Positions 8,230-18,000 of a DNA stretch of 64,000 nt are shown here, in pieces (the stretch's first letter is position 1; every line of letters begins with the position of its first letter). The notes beneath the pieces are model-generated. The model saw only the letters and a program-made list of their open reading frames with translations. It had not been told where the DNA came from and did no database searches. Made by a program: the position numbers and the translations under genes. The DNA comes from Gammaproteobacteria bacterium (GTDB lineage: Bacteria; Pseudomonadota; Gammaproteobacteria; Pseudomonadales; Halieaceae): positions 124,001 to 188,000 of the forward strand of contig JAUIMF010000001.1 in the NCBI GenBank assembly GCA_030433415.1, read 5' to 3'.

Positions 8230-8472
8230 ATGTCTGATTTTCTCCTCTACAGCACCGAAGGTTGCCATCTTTGCGAAGACGCGCAAGCCCTGCTGCGGGG
8301 CTATCAGACGCAAAACCCGAGCTTTGCCTGGACCGTGGTGGATATCGCCAACGATGATGATCTGTTCGCCCGCTACGGTTGGCTCATACCGGTGCTTCGG
8401 GCCCCTCGCGGAGGAGAGCTGCGCTGGCCGTTTGACGCAGAACAGCTCCTGGCTTTTATGGAAGTGCAGTAG
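8230..8472 (+). CDS. Glutaredoxin-like DUF836 protein
   Basis: 80-residue thioredoxin-fold protein. The active-site-like motif is CHLC (residues 12-15, in YSTEGCHLCEDA), followed by a cis-proline region WLIPVLRAP (about 50-58). The family (DUF836, glutaredoxin-like NrdH-like) probably performs thiol-disulfide exchange; the partner is unknown. A TAGACT -10-like box followed by CGCGCCC lies 30 bp upstream. The gene is divergent from the rRNA methylase. Confidence 0.85.
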   Translation: MSDFLLYSTEGCHLCEDAQALLRGYQTQNPSFAWTVVDIANDDDLFARYGWLIPVLRAPRGGELRWPFDAEQLLAFMEVQ

Positions 8473-8477
8473 CGCCG

Positions 8478-8909
8478 TCAGCCCACGCGCACGGCCAGCA
8501 CGTCGCAGGTGGCGCCATGCAGCACACCGTTGGCTGTCGAGCCCATGAGCAGGGCCAGGCCGTAGCGGCCGTGGCTGCCAACCACTATCAGATCAGCGCC
8601 GGATTCTTCCGCCAGGGCGTGAATCTCAACTTCAGGTTGACCGAGCACAACGTGTCGACACGCTTCACTGATGCCATGGCGCGCGGCGAACTTTTCGAGC
8701 TGCTGCGCGGCCTGCTGGTGAATCTCATCCTGTATTCCCGAGAAGTCCATGGGAATGTCACCGCCATAGGCAAAGCTCAGGGGCTCGATGACGTGGATGA
8801 CATGTAGCTCCGCTTCGTTATTTTTGGCGATCGCCAGGGCACGCTCGGCAACCTTGTCCGAGTCTTCGCTCAGGTCCACTGCCATCAGTATTCTGCTGTA
8901 GCTGGCCAT
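8478..8909 (-). CDS. Universal stress protein (UspA family)
   Basis: 143 residues, single Usp domain: an N-terminal strand with acidic residue RILMAVDLSEDS, and a C-terminal nucleotide-binding-like loop VVGSHGRYGLALLMGSTANGV. The loop is close to the G-x2-G-x9-G-S/T ATP motif, with 8 rather than 9 spacer residues. UspA-class proteins are induced by growth arrest and stress. It is convergent with the DUF836 gene with only 5 bp between the stop codons. Confidence 0.93.
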   Translation of the reverse strand: MASYSRILMAVDLSEDSDKVAERALAIAKNNEAELHVIHVIEPLSFAYGGDIPMDFSGIQDEIHQQAAQQLEKFAARHGISEACRHVVLGQPEVEIHALAEESGADLIVVGSHGRYGLALLMGSTANGVLHGATCDVLAVRVG

Positions 8910-9128
8910 ACTCTACTCCCGCCGTGTTATGTACGAACATAGCCATCGGGGCTGACATGCCGCAATGGTCCATGCTTTTTCAGAGGCGACGCATCACCAA
9001 ACTGATAGCATGCGTTTCCCCTCTTCGGGTTTATAGCACAGGGGGGCATAGCGAAAACATCGACTGGATCAATAGGAAGCTTCGACGTCGAAGCGGGGAG
9101 AGCAGCTCTGTCCTGGATCATCATTGGG

Positions 9129-9670
9129 GTGATACTGCTGGTGGCCTTGGCACCGCTGTGGCACTTCATGCCTACCAAGCGCCAGAAGCATCAGGCGGGC
9201 CTGCGCGAAGCCGCGGCCATCGCCGGACTGTTCGTGGAGTTTCGTGATCTGCCCCTCGCCCCCGCGCGTCTGGCCCGCCTGGCCGCAGCGGACCGTCAGG
9301 TGCTGTACTACGGGCGCCGGCTGAAACCGTCCCGTCGCGACGTCAGACCCTCGCTCGCATGGTACCGTGAAGCGGGGTCGTGGAGCTGTGTATCGGCGCG
9401 GGTGGCTCCTCCCGAACTCGTTGCTGAACTACCCGAAGCGGTGCTCGCTTTGGGGGTCAGCGAGGCCAGTTGTGGTGTCTACTGGCGCGAGGAGGGCGAT
9501 GAAAATACGGTCCGTGATCTCGCGTTGCTTCTGCAGGCATGGCAGGCTCAATTGGAGGGCGCTCGCACCCCCGTCCCTTGCCCAGGCCGCATCTCGTCTA
9601 TATATATGCGCCCCTTTGGTCGTCTCTGCGACCCAATTCCCAGGAACGAAAGGCAGGCTGTAAAAACCCT
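9129..9670 (+). CDS. Hypothetical membrane-anchored protein upstream of topA, ends unresolved
   Basis: A readable protein with one N-terminal membrane helix ([14 protein letters not shown]) followed by a soluble basic/Arg-rich domain with clear coding character through [17 protein letters not shown] (about 9570). The start is uncertain: the only usable codon is GTG 9129, inside the hydrophobic segment, although the frame stays open upstream. The end is also uncertain: the frame has no stop before topA and continues out of frame to 10190, overlapping topA by more than 500 nt. A frameshift near 9550-9660 or a decaying gene would explain this. Function unknown; I mark it only to the topA start. 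Confidence 0.45.
9578..9606 (+). promoter_or_regulatory. Probable topA promoter
   Basis: -35 TTGCCC (9578-9583), 17-bp spacer, -10 TATATA (9601-9606) within the run CTATATATATGCG. This is the only AT-rich promoter-like block upstream of topA and sits about 65 bp before its ATG. It overlaps the 3' part of the preceding hypothetical gene, which may be why that gene's end is hard to place. Confidence 0.55.
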
Positions 9671-12394
9671 ATGGGTAAATCACTCGTCATCGTCGAATCA
9701 CCCGCCAAGGCCCGGACCATCAACAAATATCTGGGCAAGGACTACGTGGTCAAGTCCAGCGTGGGACATATCCGGGATCTGCCCACATCGGGCAGCGCCA
9801 AGGCGACGGATGCCAAAGAGCGTGCCGCCAAAGCTGCCGAGACGCGCAAGATGTCTCCCGCGCAGAAGGCGCGGCACAAAGAAAAGAAGGCGAAAGAGCA
9901 GCTCGTGCGCCGGATGGGTATCGACCCCGATAAAGGGTGGGATGCGAGCTACGAAATCCTGCCGGGCAAAGAAAAGGTCGTGTCAGAACTCCAGCGGCTG
10001 GCAGAGACCTCCGATACGGTCTACCTGGCCACTGACCTTGACCGCGAGGGGGAGGCCATCGCCTGGCATCTGCGTGAGGCCATCGGCGGTGATGATGATC
10101 GCTATCAGCGCGTGGTGTTCAACGAGATCACCAAAAAAGCGATTCAGGAGGCCTTTGCGAGCCCTTCGCGCATCGACCAGGCCCGGGTGAACGCGCAACA
10201 GGCGCGGCGCTTCCTGGATCGCGTCGTGGGATATATGGTGTCGCCGTTGCTGTGGTCCAAGGTGGCGCGGGGACTGTCCGCCGGTCGCGTGCAATCTGTT
10301 GCTGTGCGCCTGATCGTGGAGCGCGAGCGCGAGATCAGGGCTTTCGTGCCCGAAGAATACTGGGAAATCAACGCGGACCTCGAGAACGCTGCGAAGGAGC
10401 AGGCTCGTTTTGAGGTACGTCGCCACAAGGGTGAAAAATTCCGTCCGACGAACGAGACAGATGCCATGGCAGCGCACGATGCGCTGGATCGCTCGTCCTA
10501 CGTCGTCAGTGAGCGCGAAGATCGCCCGACAAGGTCCAAGCCACCTGCACCATACATCACCTCAACGCTGCAGCAGGCAGCGAGCACGCGGCTGGGTTTC
10601 AGCGTCAAGAAAACCATGACGCTCGCTCAGCGACTGTATGAAGCCGGTTACATCACCTACATGCGGACTGACTCGACGAACCTGTCTGCCGAAGCGGTGG
10701 CGGCGTGTCGCGATTACATCCGTGATAACTACGAACCACGCTACTTGCCCGAAAATCCCGCGAGCTACTCGTCGAGTGAGAACGCCCAGGAGGCGCACGA
10801 GGCCATCCGTCCCTCGAATGTGCAGGTGACGCAGGCTCAGTTGCAAAATATGGAGCGGGACGCGGAGCGTCTGTATGAACTGATCTGGCGCCAGTTTGTG
10901 GCCTGTCAGATGCCGGCCGCGGAGTACACATCCACCACGATCACCGTCGCTGCTGGTGATTACGAGCTGGCCGCACGGGGGCGCATTGTGCGCTTTGATG
11001 GTTACACCCGCGTGCAGCCCCCCCAGGGGCGCAAGGGTGAAGACACGGTGCTTCCCGATCTGGGTAAGGGTGATGCACTGACGCTGCTGGCCCTGCACCC
11101 GGCGCAACATTTCACGACGCCGCCACCACGGTACGGCGAAGCCAAGTTGGTGAGTGAGCTCGAGAAGCGCGGTATCGGTCGACCCTCCACCTACGCCTCC
11201 ATCATCTCGACCATTCAGGATCGGGGCTACGTGCGCCTCGAGAATCGGCGTTTTTATGCTGAAAAGATGGGTGAGATCGTAACCGATCGTCTGCAGTCCA
11301 GCTTCAGCGACCTGCTCGACTATGGTTTTACCGCGGGCATGGAAGAACACCTGGACGAGGTCGCCGAGGGCCAGCTCGACTGGCGCAAGCTGCTGGATGA
11401 TTTTTACACCGACTTCAAGCAGCGACTCGACACAGCGCAGCTACCGGAGCCCGAGGGCATGCAGTCCAATGCGCCCACCATGACCGACATTCCGTGCAAA
11501 GCCTGTGGGCGGCCCATGCAGATCCGGACCGCAAGCACTGGTGTGTTCCTCGGTTGCTCGGGCTATTCACTCCCCCCCAAGGAGCGGTGCAAGGAAACCA
11601 TCAATCTGACCCCGGGTGACGAGGCGATTCGCGAAGATGCTGACGATGAAGCGGAATCGCGTCTGCTGCGCAGCAAGCATCGCTGCAAGCTGTGCAACGC
11701 GGCCATGGACAGCTACCTGATCGATGAAGAACGCAAGCTGCATGTCTGTGGCAACAATCCCGACTGTGCGGGCTTTGAAGTCGAGACAGGTAAATTCAAG
11801 ATCAAGGGCTACGACGGTCCCACGCTGGAATGCGATAAGTGCAGCAGCGAGATGCAGCTCAAGAACGGGCGCTTTGGCAAGTACTTCGGGTGCACCAACA
11901 CCGAATGCAAGAACACGCGCAAACTGTTGCGCAACGGCGAGCCGGCGCCGCCCAAGATGGATCCGGTACCGATGCCCGAGCTCGCCTGCGAAAAGGTCGA
12001 TGACACCTATGTGCTGCGCGATGGCGCAGCGGGCCTGTTCCTCGCCGCCAGCCAGTTTCCGAAGCATCGCGAGACCCGCGCGCCACTGGTGCGCGAGATT
12101 CTGCCGCACCGTGACGAGATCGATCCCAAGTACGCATTTCTCTTTGATGCGCCGGTAGAGGATGGCGACGGCAATCCCGCGCAGATCCGTTACAGTCGAA
12201 AGACCAAAGAGCAGTACGTCATGACCGAGGCCGACGGAAAAGCCACGGGGTGGAAGGCATTCCACGAAGGCGGTCGCTGGCAAGAGCAGGTGCCGGCGAA
12301 AAAGACGGTAAAAAAAGCCATCAAGAAAGCGGCGAAGAAAGCTCCACGGAAGAAAGCCCCGGCAAAGTCCGCGGAGCAGCCCGCGCAGGACTGA
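9671..12394 (+). CDS. topA: DNA topoisomerase I
   Basis: Type IA topoisomerase that relaxes negative supercoils, 907 residues. Toprim domain at the N-terminus ([19 protein letters not shown]). The catalytic tyrosine is Y330 in [11 protein letters not shown]. Three C-terminal four-Cys zinc ribbons follow (CKACGRPM..., CKLCNAAM..., CDKCSSEM...), then a Topo_C-like repeat and a Lys/Ala-rich tail ([18 protein letters not shown]). The start [13 protein letters not shown] is standard. Confidence 0.97.
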   Translation: MGKSLVIVESPAKARTINKYLGKDYVVKSSVGHIRDLPTSGSAKATDAKERAAKAAETRKMSPAQKARHKEKKAKEQLVRRMGIDPDKGWDASYEILPGKEKVVSELQRLAETSDTVYLATDLDREGEAIAWHLREAIGGDDDRYQRVVFNEITKKAIQEAFASPSRIDQARVNAQQARRFLDRVVGYMVSPLLWSKVARGLSAGRVQSVAVRLIVEREREIRAFVPEEYWEINADLENAAKEQARFEVRRHKGEKFRPTNETDAMAAHDALDRSSYVVSEREDRPTRSKPPAPYITSTLQQAASTRLGFSVKKTMTLAQRLYEAGYITYMRTDSTNLSAEAVAACRDYIRDNYEPRYLPENPASYSSSENAQEAHEAIRPSNVQVTQAQLQNMERDAERLYELIWRQFVACQMPAAEYTSTTITVAAGDYELAARGRIVRFDGYTRVQPPQGRKGEDTVLPDLGKGDALTLLALHPAQHFTTPPPRYGEAKLVSELEKRGIGRPSTYASIISTIQDRGYVRLENRRFYAEKMGEIVTDRLQSSFSDLLDYGFTAGMEEHLDEVAEGQLDWRKLLDDFYTDFKQRLDTAQLPEPEGMQSNAPTMTDIPCKACGRPMQIRTASTGVFLGCSGYSLPPKERCKETINLTPGDEAIREDADDEAESRLLRSKHRCKLCNAAMDSYLIDEERKLHVCGNNPDCAGFEVETGKFKIKGYDGPTLECDKCSSEMQLKNGRFGKYFGCTNTECKNTRKLLRNGEPAPPKMDPVPMPELACEKVDDTYVLRDGAAGLFLAASQFPKHRETRAPLVREILPHRDEIDPKYAFLFDAPVEDGDGNPAQIRYSRKTKEQYVMTEADGKATGWKAFHEGGRWQEQVPAKKTVKKAIKKAAKKAPRKKAPAKSAEQPAQD

Positions 12395-12400
12395 GTCCCG

Positions 12401-12868
12401 ATGCGAACCCGTGGAGCCGCGAACCAGTCCCTATACCGGGCCCGATTGTTGTTGGCGGCATGGGACCGGGCCAGGGGGGAGCCGGTACCTGAGGCACAGT
12501 TGCAGGGAGCGTTTTATCCAGCCGTTCGCCTGCACCTGCGTCAGGCGTATGGCTGGTTTCTGCTGGCGGTGAGCGGTGTCGCGGAGGCTTCGGCTGCGGA
12601 TCTGCCCTCTACTACGGCCGATCTGCCGGCGCCGGAACCCGGCAAGGCACGGATGCCGGAGCTTGCAGAATTCGAGCAGTTGGAGCAATCAGGCTGGCTG
12701 CAGCAGCTGTGGGCGGATGACTCGGTGGAGGCGACGCCGACGCGCATCGCCTCACCGGGTCTTCTGGGGAGTGACCGCGACAATCATGGACCAGCGGTCA
12801 TCAAGTCCTGGATCGACGAGCTCGAAGTGACTATGGCGCGCATGGACGACTCCCTCAACGAATACTAG
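12401..12868 (+). CDS. DUF6586 family protein
   Basis: 155 residues, start 6 nt after the topA stop. Helical N-terminal part (ANQSLYRARLLLAAWDRAR... LHLRQAYGWFLLAVSGV) and an acidic C-terminus (KSWIDELEVTMARMDDSLNEY). It resembles the small protein found between topA and the lexA region in Pseudomonas (DUF6586). The function is unknown. It is probably co-transcribed with topA. Confidence 0.7.
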   Translation: MRTRGAANQSLYRARLLLAAWDRARGEPVPEAQLQGAFYPAVRLHLRQAYGWFLLAVSGVAEASAADLPSTTADLPAPEPGKARMPELAEFEQLEQSGWLQQLWADDSVEATPTRIASPGLLGSDRDNHGPAVIKSWIDELEVTMARMDDSLNEY

Positions 12869-12893
12869 CCGCCCAGCTTTACGAACAAGGTAT

Positions 12894-12930
12894 GTGAACC
12901 TGGTTTGTGAACTTGGTTTTTGAACCCAGG
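12894..12930. repeat. Three tandem 13-bp repeats
   Basis: GTGAACCTGGTTT (12894-12906), GTGAACTTGGTTT (12907-12919) and a truncated TTGAACCCAGG (12920-12930) stand in tandem just upstream of the promoter of the next gene. Iterated sites in this position could be regulator-binding sites, but no known consensus is recognised. Confidence 0.6.
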
Positions 12931-12938
12931 GTCGTGAC

Positions 12939-12968
12939 TTGTGGGGCCGGGAGAGGGGCTGCTAGTAT
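12939..12968 (+). promoter_or_regulatory. Probable promoter of the 103-aa gene
   Basis: -35 TTGTGG (12939-12944), 18-bp spacer, -10 TAGTAT (12963-12968). The start codon GTG at 12998 follows an AGAGGA ribosome-binding site. The tandem 13-bp repeats end 8 bp upstream of the -35. Confidence 0.5.
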
Positions 12969-12997
12969 GTTCGTGCACTACATCCAGAGGATACTGC

Positions 12998-13309
12998 GTG
13001 CCTACATCCCTGCTTGAGATCGTGGATCTCGGTGATGGCGAAATTGTTCTGCAACGTGCTGACGACAGCGTTGAGCTCGACGTCGACGGAAACCCCAGCG
13101 ACAGCGCACAGAGCGACGACGGGGGTTCCGAACCCCTGGTAACCATCAAGTTTTCTGACGAAACCCGCATGTACATCATGGATCAGGGGCTGGAAGTGGC
13201 GAAGGCCATGATCCAGGCCGGCATCCAGGCGGCGGCCAGCCTTGCGGAACAGGCCGAAGTCGAGGTGGAAACCTCGACGTCAGATACTGCGCCGAGAATC
13301 CTGCACTAG
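12998..13309 (+). CDS. Small conserved hypothetical protein next to lexA
   Basis: 103 residues starting at GTG 12998 (MPTSLLEIVDLGDGEIVLQRADD), chosen because AGAGGA lies 7 nt upstream. It is acidic, with a central segment LVTIKFSDETRMYIMDQGLEVAKAMIQAGIQAAASLAEQA (read in two halves) that looks helical. I do not recognise a function. It occupies the place where Pseudomonas has the SOS inhibitor sulA, but shows no similarity I can see. Its stop codon TAG is part of the first unit of the 9-bp array that follows. Confidence 0.8.
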   Translation: MPTSLLEIVDLGDGEIVLQRADDSVELDVDGNPSDSAQSDDGGSEPLVTIKFSDETRMYIMDQGLEVAKAMIQAGIQAAASLAEQAEVEVETSTSDTAPRILH

Positions 13310-13354
13310 CTGCACTAGCTGCACTAGCTGCACTAATTGCACTAGCTGCACTAG
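13301..13354. repeat. Six tandem 9-bp units (CTGCACTAG) between convergent genes
   Basis: Units at 13301, 13310, 13319, 13328, 13337 and 13346; units four and five each carry one mismatch. The array begins with the last codons of the 103-aa gene (its TAG stop is the end of unit 1) and ends one base before the lexA stop codon. Because each unit carries an in-frame TAG, changes in copy number leave the upstream protein unchanged. Confidence 0.9.
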
Positions 13355-13960
13355 CTATTGGACGCTGCGGCGGATAACGCCGACGCTCAACCCTTCGATC
13401 GCGAAGTCCTGCGCTTCAAGGTCAACATCGATGGGTTCCAGGGCGTCGTTTTCTGGCAGCAGCTGGATGAGTCGGCGGTTGCGTGTCTGCTTAAAACGTT
13501 TGACGGTGACTTCGTCGTCAATACGTGCCACCACAATGTCGCCGTTGCGGGCCACGGGTGTGCTGTGCACCGCCAGCAGGTCACCATCGAAGATGCCGAT
13601 ATTGATCATGCTGTCGCCCTGAACCCTCAGCAGGTAATCCGCGGCCGGGTGGAAGAGTGTGGCGTCCACGGCGCAGTGGTCTTCGACGTTCTCAGCCGCC
13701 AGGATCGGCTCACCGGCGGCGACGCGGCCAACGATGGGAAGTCCGTTATCTTCCGGCAGACGTATACCCCGAGAGGCTCCCGGTATGATCTCGATCGCGC
13801 CCTTGCGTGCCAGCGCTTTCAAATGCTCTTCGGCGGCATTGGCCGAGCGAAACCCTAGCTCCCGAGCAATATCTGCGCGAGTAGGAGGCAGGCCGGTTTC
13901 GTCGATGTGGGTGCGAATCACGCCAAGAACCTGTTCCTGACGGGCAGTGAGTTTGATCAT
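13355..13960 (-). CDS. lexA: SOS repressor LexA
   Basis: Self-cleaving repressor of the SOS regulon, 201 residues. Winged-helix DNA-binding domain at the N-terminus ([15 protein letters not shown] ... [11 protein letters not shown]). The cleavage bond is A82-G83 in RVAAGEP. The catalytic dyad is S117 (VQGDSMIN) and K154 (DEVTVKRF). Two LexA boxes lie immediately upstream, so autoregulation is expected. Divergent from the ZntB-like gene. Confidence 0.97.
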   Translation of the reverse strand: MIKLTARQEQVLGVIRTHIDETGLPPTRADIARELGFRSANAAEEHLKALARKGAIEIIPGASRGIRLPEDNGLPIVGRVAAGEPILAAENVEDHCAVDATLFHPAADYLLRVQGDSMINIGIFDGDLLAVHSTPVARNGDIVVARIDDEVTVKRFKQTRNRRLIQLLPENDALEPIDVDLEAQDFAIEGLSVGVIRRSVQ

Positions 13961-13967
13961 GGCGAAC

Positions 13968-14002
13968 CTGTGCGTCTATACAGTGACTGTGTATGTATAC
14001 AG
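13968..14002. promoter_or_regulatory. Two LexA boxes upstream of lexA
   Basis: CTGTGCGTCTATACAG (13968-13983) and CTGTGTATGTATACAG (13987-14002) both fit CTGT-N8-ACAG, 3 bp apart. The first begins 8 bp before the lexA start codon (minus strand). Paired sites of this kind give tight autoregulation in E. coli lexA. Confidence 0.92.
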
Positions 14003-14082
14003 TATTTTGTCGCGGCTTTCATCCCCTGGGAGGGTAAATCGATGACGCTGTTTCCCCAATCGTTTCGTGGCATTCTTAGGTT

Positions 14083-15096
14083 ATGACCAAGCTAAATACT
14101 CAAGAATCAGCCAGCGCGCCCTCAACTCCCGCCGCCAACGGCATCATTCACCTGTTGCGTCTGGACGGGCAGGGCGGCGCCACGAGAATTTCGTGGGAGG
14201 AATTGCAAGGCACTACCGATTACCACGGTACCTGGGTTCATCTGGATTTTGAGGACCCGGCGGTGCAGGCGTGGCTTGAAAATCACAGTGGTCTTAATGA
14301 TATCGCCAGTCGCGCGCTGACCAATCCCGAGACCCGGCCCCGGGCACTGGCGCGGGGCAGGAACCTGCTGCTGACGCTTCGTGGGCTCAATGCGCCCAGG
14401 GCCGAAGAGGCCGAAGACATGGTCTCACTGCGAATCTGGACCGATGGTAACCGGGTTATCAGCACCCGGCGGCGGCCCCTGAATTCGACGCAGGATGTGG
14501 TGGATGACCTGCTCGCAGGCGAGGGTCCCTGCGATGCAGCCGAGCTTCTCGTGGTGTGGTGTGACCGTACCATCGAGCGCATGGGCGAGACGCTGAGTCA
14601 CCTCGAAGACGAAGTGATGGACATCGAGGCGCGCTTACTTGCGGATTCGCGCGATGGACTGCGGCTGGAACTGGCCCAACTGCGCAAACGCGTTATTGCG
14701 GTACGGCGCTATCTGGCACCTCAGCGCGAGGCAATGAATCGTCTTGTGGGCGAAACCCTGCCCTGGCTGGACGAGTTGAACCGGCTGCGCCTGCGGGAAG
14801 TGACGGACCGCCTGATCCGGCAGATCGAGGACCTGGACGAAGTGCGCGATCGCGCGATCCTCGCCCAGGAGGAGTTGGCCAATCGCATCGCCGAAGAAAT
14901 GAACGAGCGTAGCTACGTCTTCACGGCGGTGGCCGGAATTTTCCTGCCCCTTGGTTTTTTAACCGGGCTTCTGGGGATCAATGTGGGCGGAATGCCTGGC
15001 GTCGAGGACGGCGCTGCATTCTGGATAGTGGTGCTTCTCTGTGGTGCCCTGGGGGTTGGTCTGACCTTCCTGTTCCGACTTCGGCGGTGGCTCTGA
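14083..15096 (+). CDS. zntB: ZntB/CorA-family zinc transporter
   Basis: 337 residues, CorA-like metal ion transporter: a long N-terminal cytoplasmic domain with coiled-coil (AQLRKRVIAVRRYLAPQREA), then two C-terminal membrane helices. The signature between them is GLLGINVGGMPGV, the ZntB form of the CorA GMN motif (G-x-N). ZntB transports zinc and related divalent cations; direction and substrate are inferred from family. The next gene starts 1 nt after the stop. Confidence 0.85.
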   Translation: MTKLNTQESASAPSTPAANGIIHLLRLDGQGGATRISWEELQGTTDYHGTWVHLDFEDPAVQAWLENHSGLNDIASRALTNPETRPRALARGRNLLLTLRGLNAPRAEEAEDMVSLRIWTDGNRVISTRRRPLNSTQDVVDDLLAGEGPCDAAELLVVWCDRTIERMGETLSHLEDEVMDIEARLLADSRDGLRLELAQLRKRVIAVRRYLAPQREAMNRLVGETLPWLDELNRLRLREVTDRLIRQIEDLDEVRDRAILAQEELANRIAEEMNERSYVFTAVAGIFLPLGFLTGLLGINVGGMPGVEDGAAFWIVVLLCGALGVGLTFLFRLRRWL

Positions 15097-15097
15097 T

Positions 15098-18000
15098 ATG
15101 CGTTTGTTGATTCTGCTGGCACTGTGTATCGCTGTCGGCACCGGGATCTCTGGTCCCGCGGTGGCGCAGAACGAGGCGCTCAACCCGGCCCGCTTGGAGT
15201 CGCTGCAGGCGGCCATTGACAGTGATACCAGCCTGTCGGAGGAACTGCGCGCGACCCTGAACCAGACGCTCGCAGAGGCTCGCGACAGTCTCGGTACGAT
15301 CGACGTGATGGAGCAGCGTCAGCAGGAATATCGCGATGTCATCGACAACGGTGACGAGCGCGTTGAGTCCCTGGCCCAGCAGTTACGTGATGTGCAGGAA
15401 GCTCCGGCCTCGGTGACATCTCGCCTTGGGAGCGATCCGGACCGGGATGCGCTTGAGGCCGAGATTGATCGCGTAGATACGCAGCGTGCGGCGTGGATTG
15501 CCGAGCGACAGCTGAAAATGGATGCGAGCGCCGCCGCAGCGGCATTGGAGCAGGAACGGCGTCAGCGCCTCGCCGAATTGTCGTCGCAGCTTCCGGAGAC
15601 CGCAGGCCCCGCAACCGGCAGCCCTTCGTCCGATCTCGAGCAACGGGTAATGGCGGCGCAGCGCACCGGTCGCCGCCAGGCCCTGCAGGCCGAAAAGACC
15701 ACGCTGGAACTGGCGCTGCGAGCATCGCCGCGTATCAATAATGTTCGTGCGGCGGAATTGGCGCTGCTCGACGCATTGATTCTTGACAGTGACCAGTATC
15801 GCGAGGCGCTGCAGGAGCGCATCACGCAGGCACGGTCGAACGAGGCGCAGCAACGCCGCGCCGAAGTGCGTCGCCTGATGAACTCCCTCGGCGATGCGCC
15901 CACGCAGTTTTCCGCCATGGCCGCCACGAATCTGGAACTGATTGACGATACAGAATCCCTCGCCGCGGAACTCGAACAGGTTCGGGACGACATCGATACG
16001 CTTCGAACCAGCAAGGAGTCTATCAACGCCGATGCCAGTCTCACGCGCCGCCGCCTGGAAGTGGCGGGGCTCAAGGCCGAGTTGGGGGACGTGATGCTGT
16101 CGCGTCTCGGCGCGCTCCCCGACGTGCGGGGTCTGGCAGCGGGGCGCAAGCAACGCAACACGCGCATTACGGAGTTGTCTCTGGCGAGCATCGATATCGA
16201 GCAGATGCTTCGCGCCAATGACAAGGAACCCCTGTTTACAGATCTCGATGGCGCGACGAACTGGACGCCGCAGCAGAAGCGTGTGGCCACTCGGCTTGAG
16301 CTTGTTCACCGCTCGTTGTTACAGGATCGCCTGCAGGGTACGAATCGGCTGGTGACGATGCTCGTCGAGGCCAATCAGGCCTCGGAAGAACTGGGTGACC
16401 AGGCTCGCGCCTACGAACAGTTGCTCACGGCAAACCTGCTTTGGGTGCGCAATTACGCAGCGGTGACGCCCGAGTCGTTGCGCCGGCAGTTGTGGAAGCT
16501 CCAGTCGCTGGTTTCGCATTGGAATTTTTCCGACGCGGACCTGACACGGTTGCTGGATGTTCCGCTGCTTCTGGGCATCTTACTGGCCGTAGTGCTATGG
16601 GCCCGTCGTCCCTGGGCACGTCGGGCCCTGAACGAATTGGTGGGGCAACCCGTCCGGCCGAGGGATGAGAGCCGTGGCAAATTGCTTCGGGCACTGCTGC
16701 TCACGGCCCTTCTCGTGCTTCCCCTGGGAGTCACGCTATTGGTGCTCGGCCATGCGCTGACGCTGCTGGCGCCCGAAGATGCGATCGCCGCGGGACTGCA
16801 ACGATCGCTATATCTGCTCGCGTTGCTGCTGCCGGCTCTGTCATTTTTTCGCAGGCTGGGCGGTCGCTTGGGTGCCGGTCGCCGGTTGCTGAAATGGAAT
16901 GCGGCCAAGGCCGATGCGGTGACGCGGGATCTGGGCTGGATAAGGCCGCTGATCGTGCCCATCGTGTTTGCCTACGCCCTGGGCAAAGCCCTGTCACCCG
17001 GTGGTGGCGGTGGGGCCCTGGCCGTGATTGGAACCGCGACGGCAACAGTCATACTGCTGATCTGGTCACTGCGCATGCTGCGCAGCGGCGCTTTTTCGGG
17101 CGACGCCTTTGCCCGGCGTTCGCTGCAGGTACTGGTGGCGGGCTTGGTGGCGATCGCCGTCATGCATCTCAGTGGGCAGTTGTTCGCTGCCCACCGGTAT
17201 CTCACCGCGCTGTATGGAAGCGTCGCGGCGGTGCTGGCGGTGTTGTTCGTCACCAGTGTGCTCAAGAGATTACTTCTGATTTATCGGGCGGATCTTGAGC
17301 GCAGGGCGCGGGAAGAAGCGCGGATGAGAGCGTCGGAGGGCAGCGCCGAGGGTGAGGTCACCGAGCCCGTCGAAGAAGAGGTAGATGCAACGACACTGTC
17401 TGACGCCTATGAAAAACTGCTGGGACTGTTCCGTTTTATAAGCCTGGGTGCGCTGCTGTGGTACATCTGGTCTCCCGCACTACCGGCACTGGCGGTCCTT
17501 GACACGGTGGAACTGTGGACGGCGGCGAATGCTTCGGCGGCAGGTGAGGTACACATCATCAGCCTGGGCGTGTTGCTGACAGCGTTACTGGTGGCCGTGG
17601 TGGCGCTGCTGCTGACTCGCCACCTGCCACCGCTGGTGAACGTGATGTTGATCGAGTGGACCAGTGTTACCAGCGGTGGCCGCTATGCGACCGGTATGAT
17701 CATGCAGTACGTGATCCTGGGCATTGGTTTCTCCGTCGCACTGGGAATGATCGGGTTTCGATGGTCCGAACTGCAGTGGCTCGTTGCGGCGCTGGGCGTG
17801 GGCATCGGTTTTGGCCTGCAGGAGATTGTGGCGAACTTCATCAGCGGTCTTATCGTGCTGTTCGAACGACCCATTCGCGTGGGAGATATCATCAACGCCG
17901 GCGGTAACGAAGGGGTGGTAACGCAGATCAATGCCCGCGCCACAGTGATCCAGACCTTCGAGCGCAAGGAAGTGATGATTCCCAATCAGCAACTGATCAC

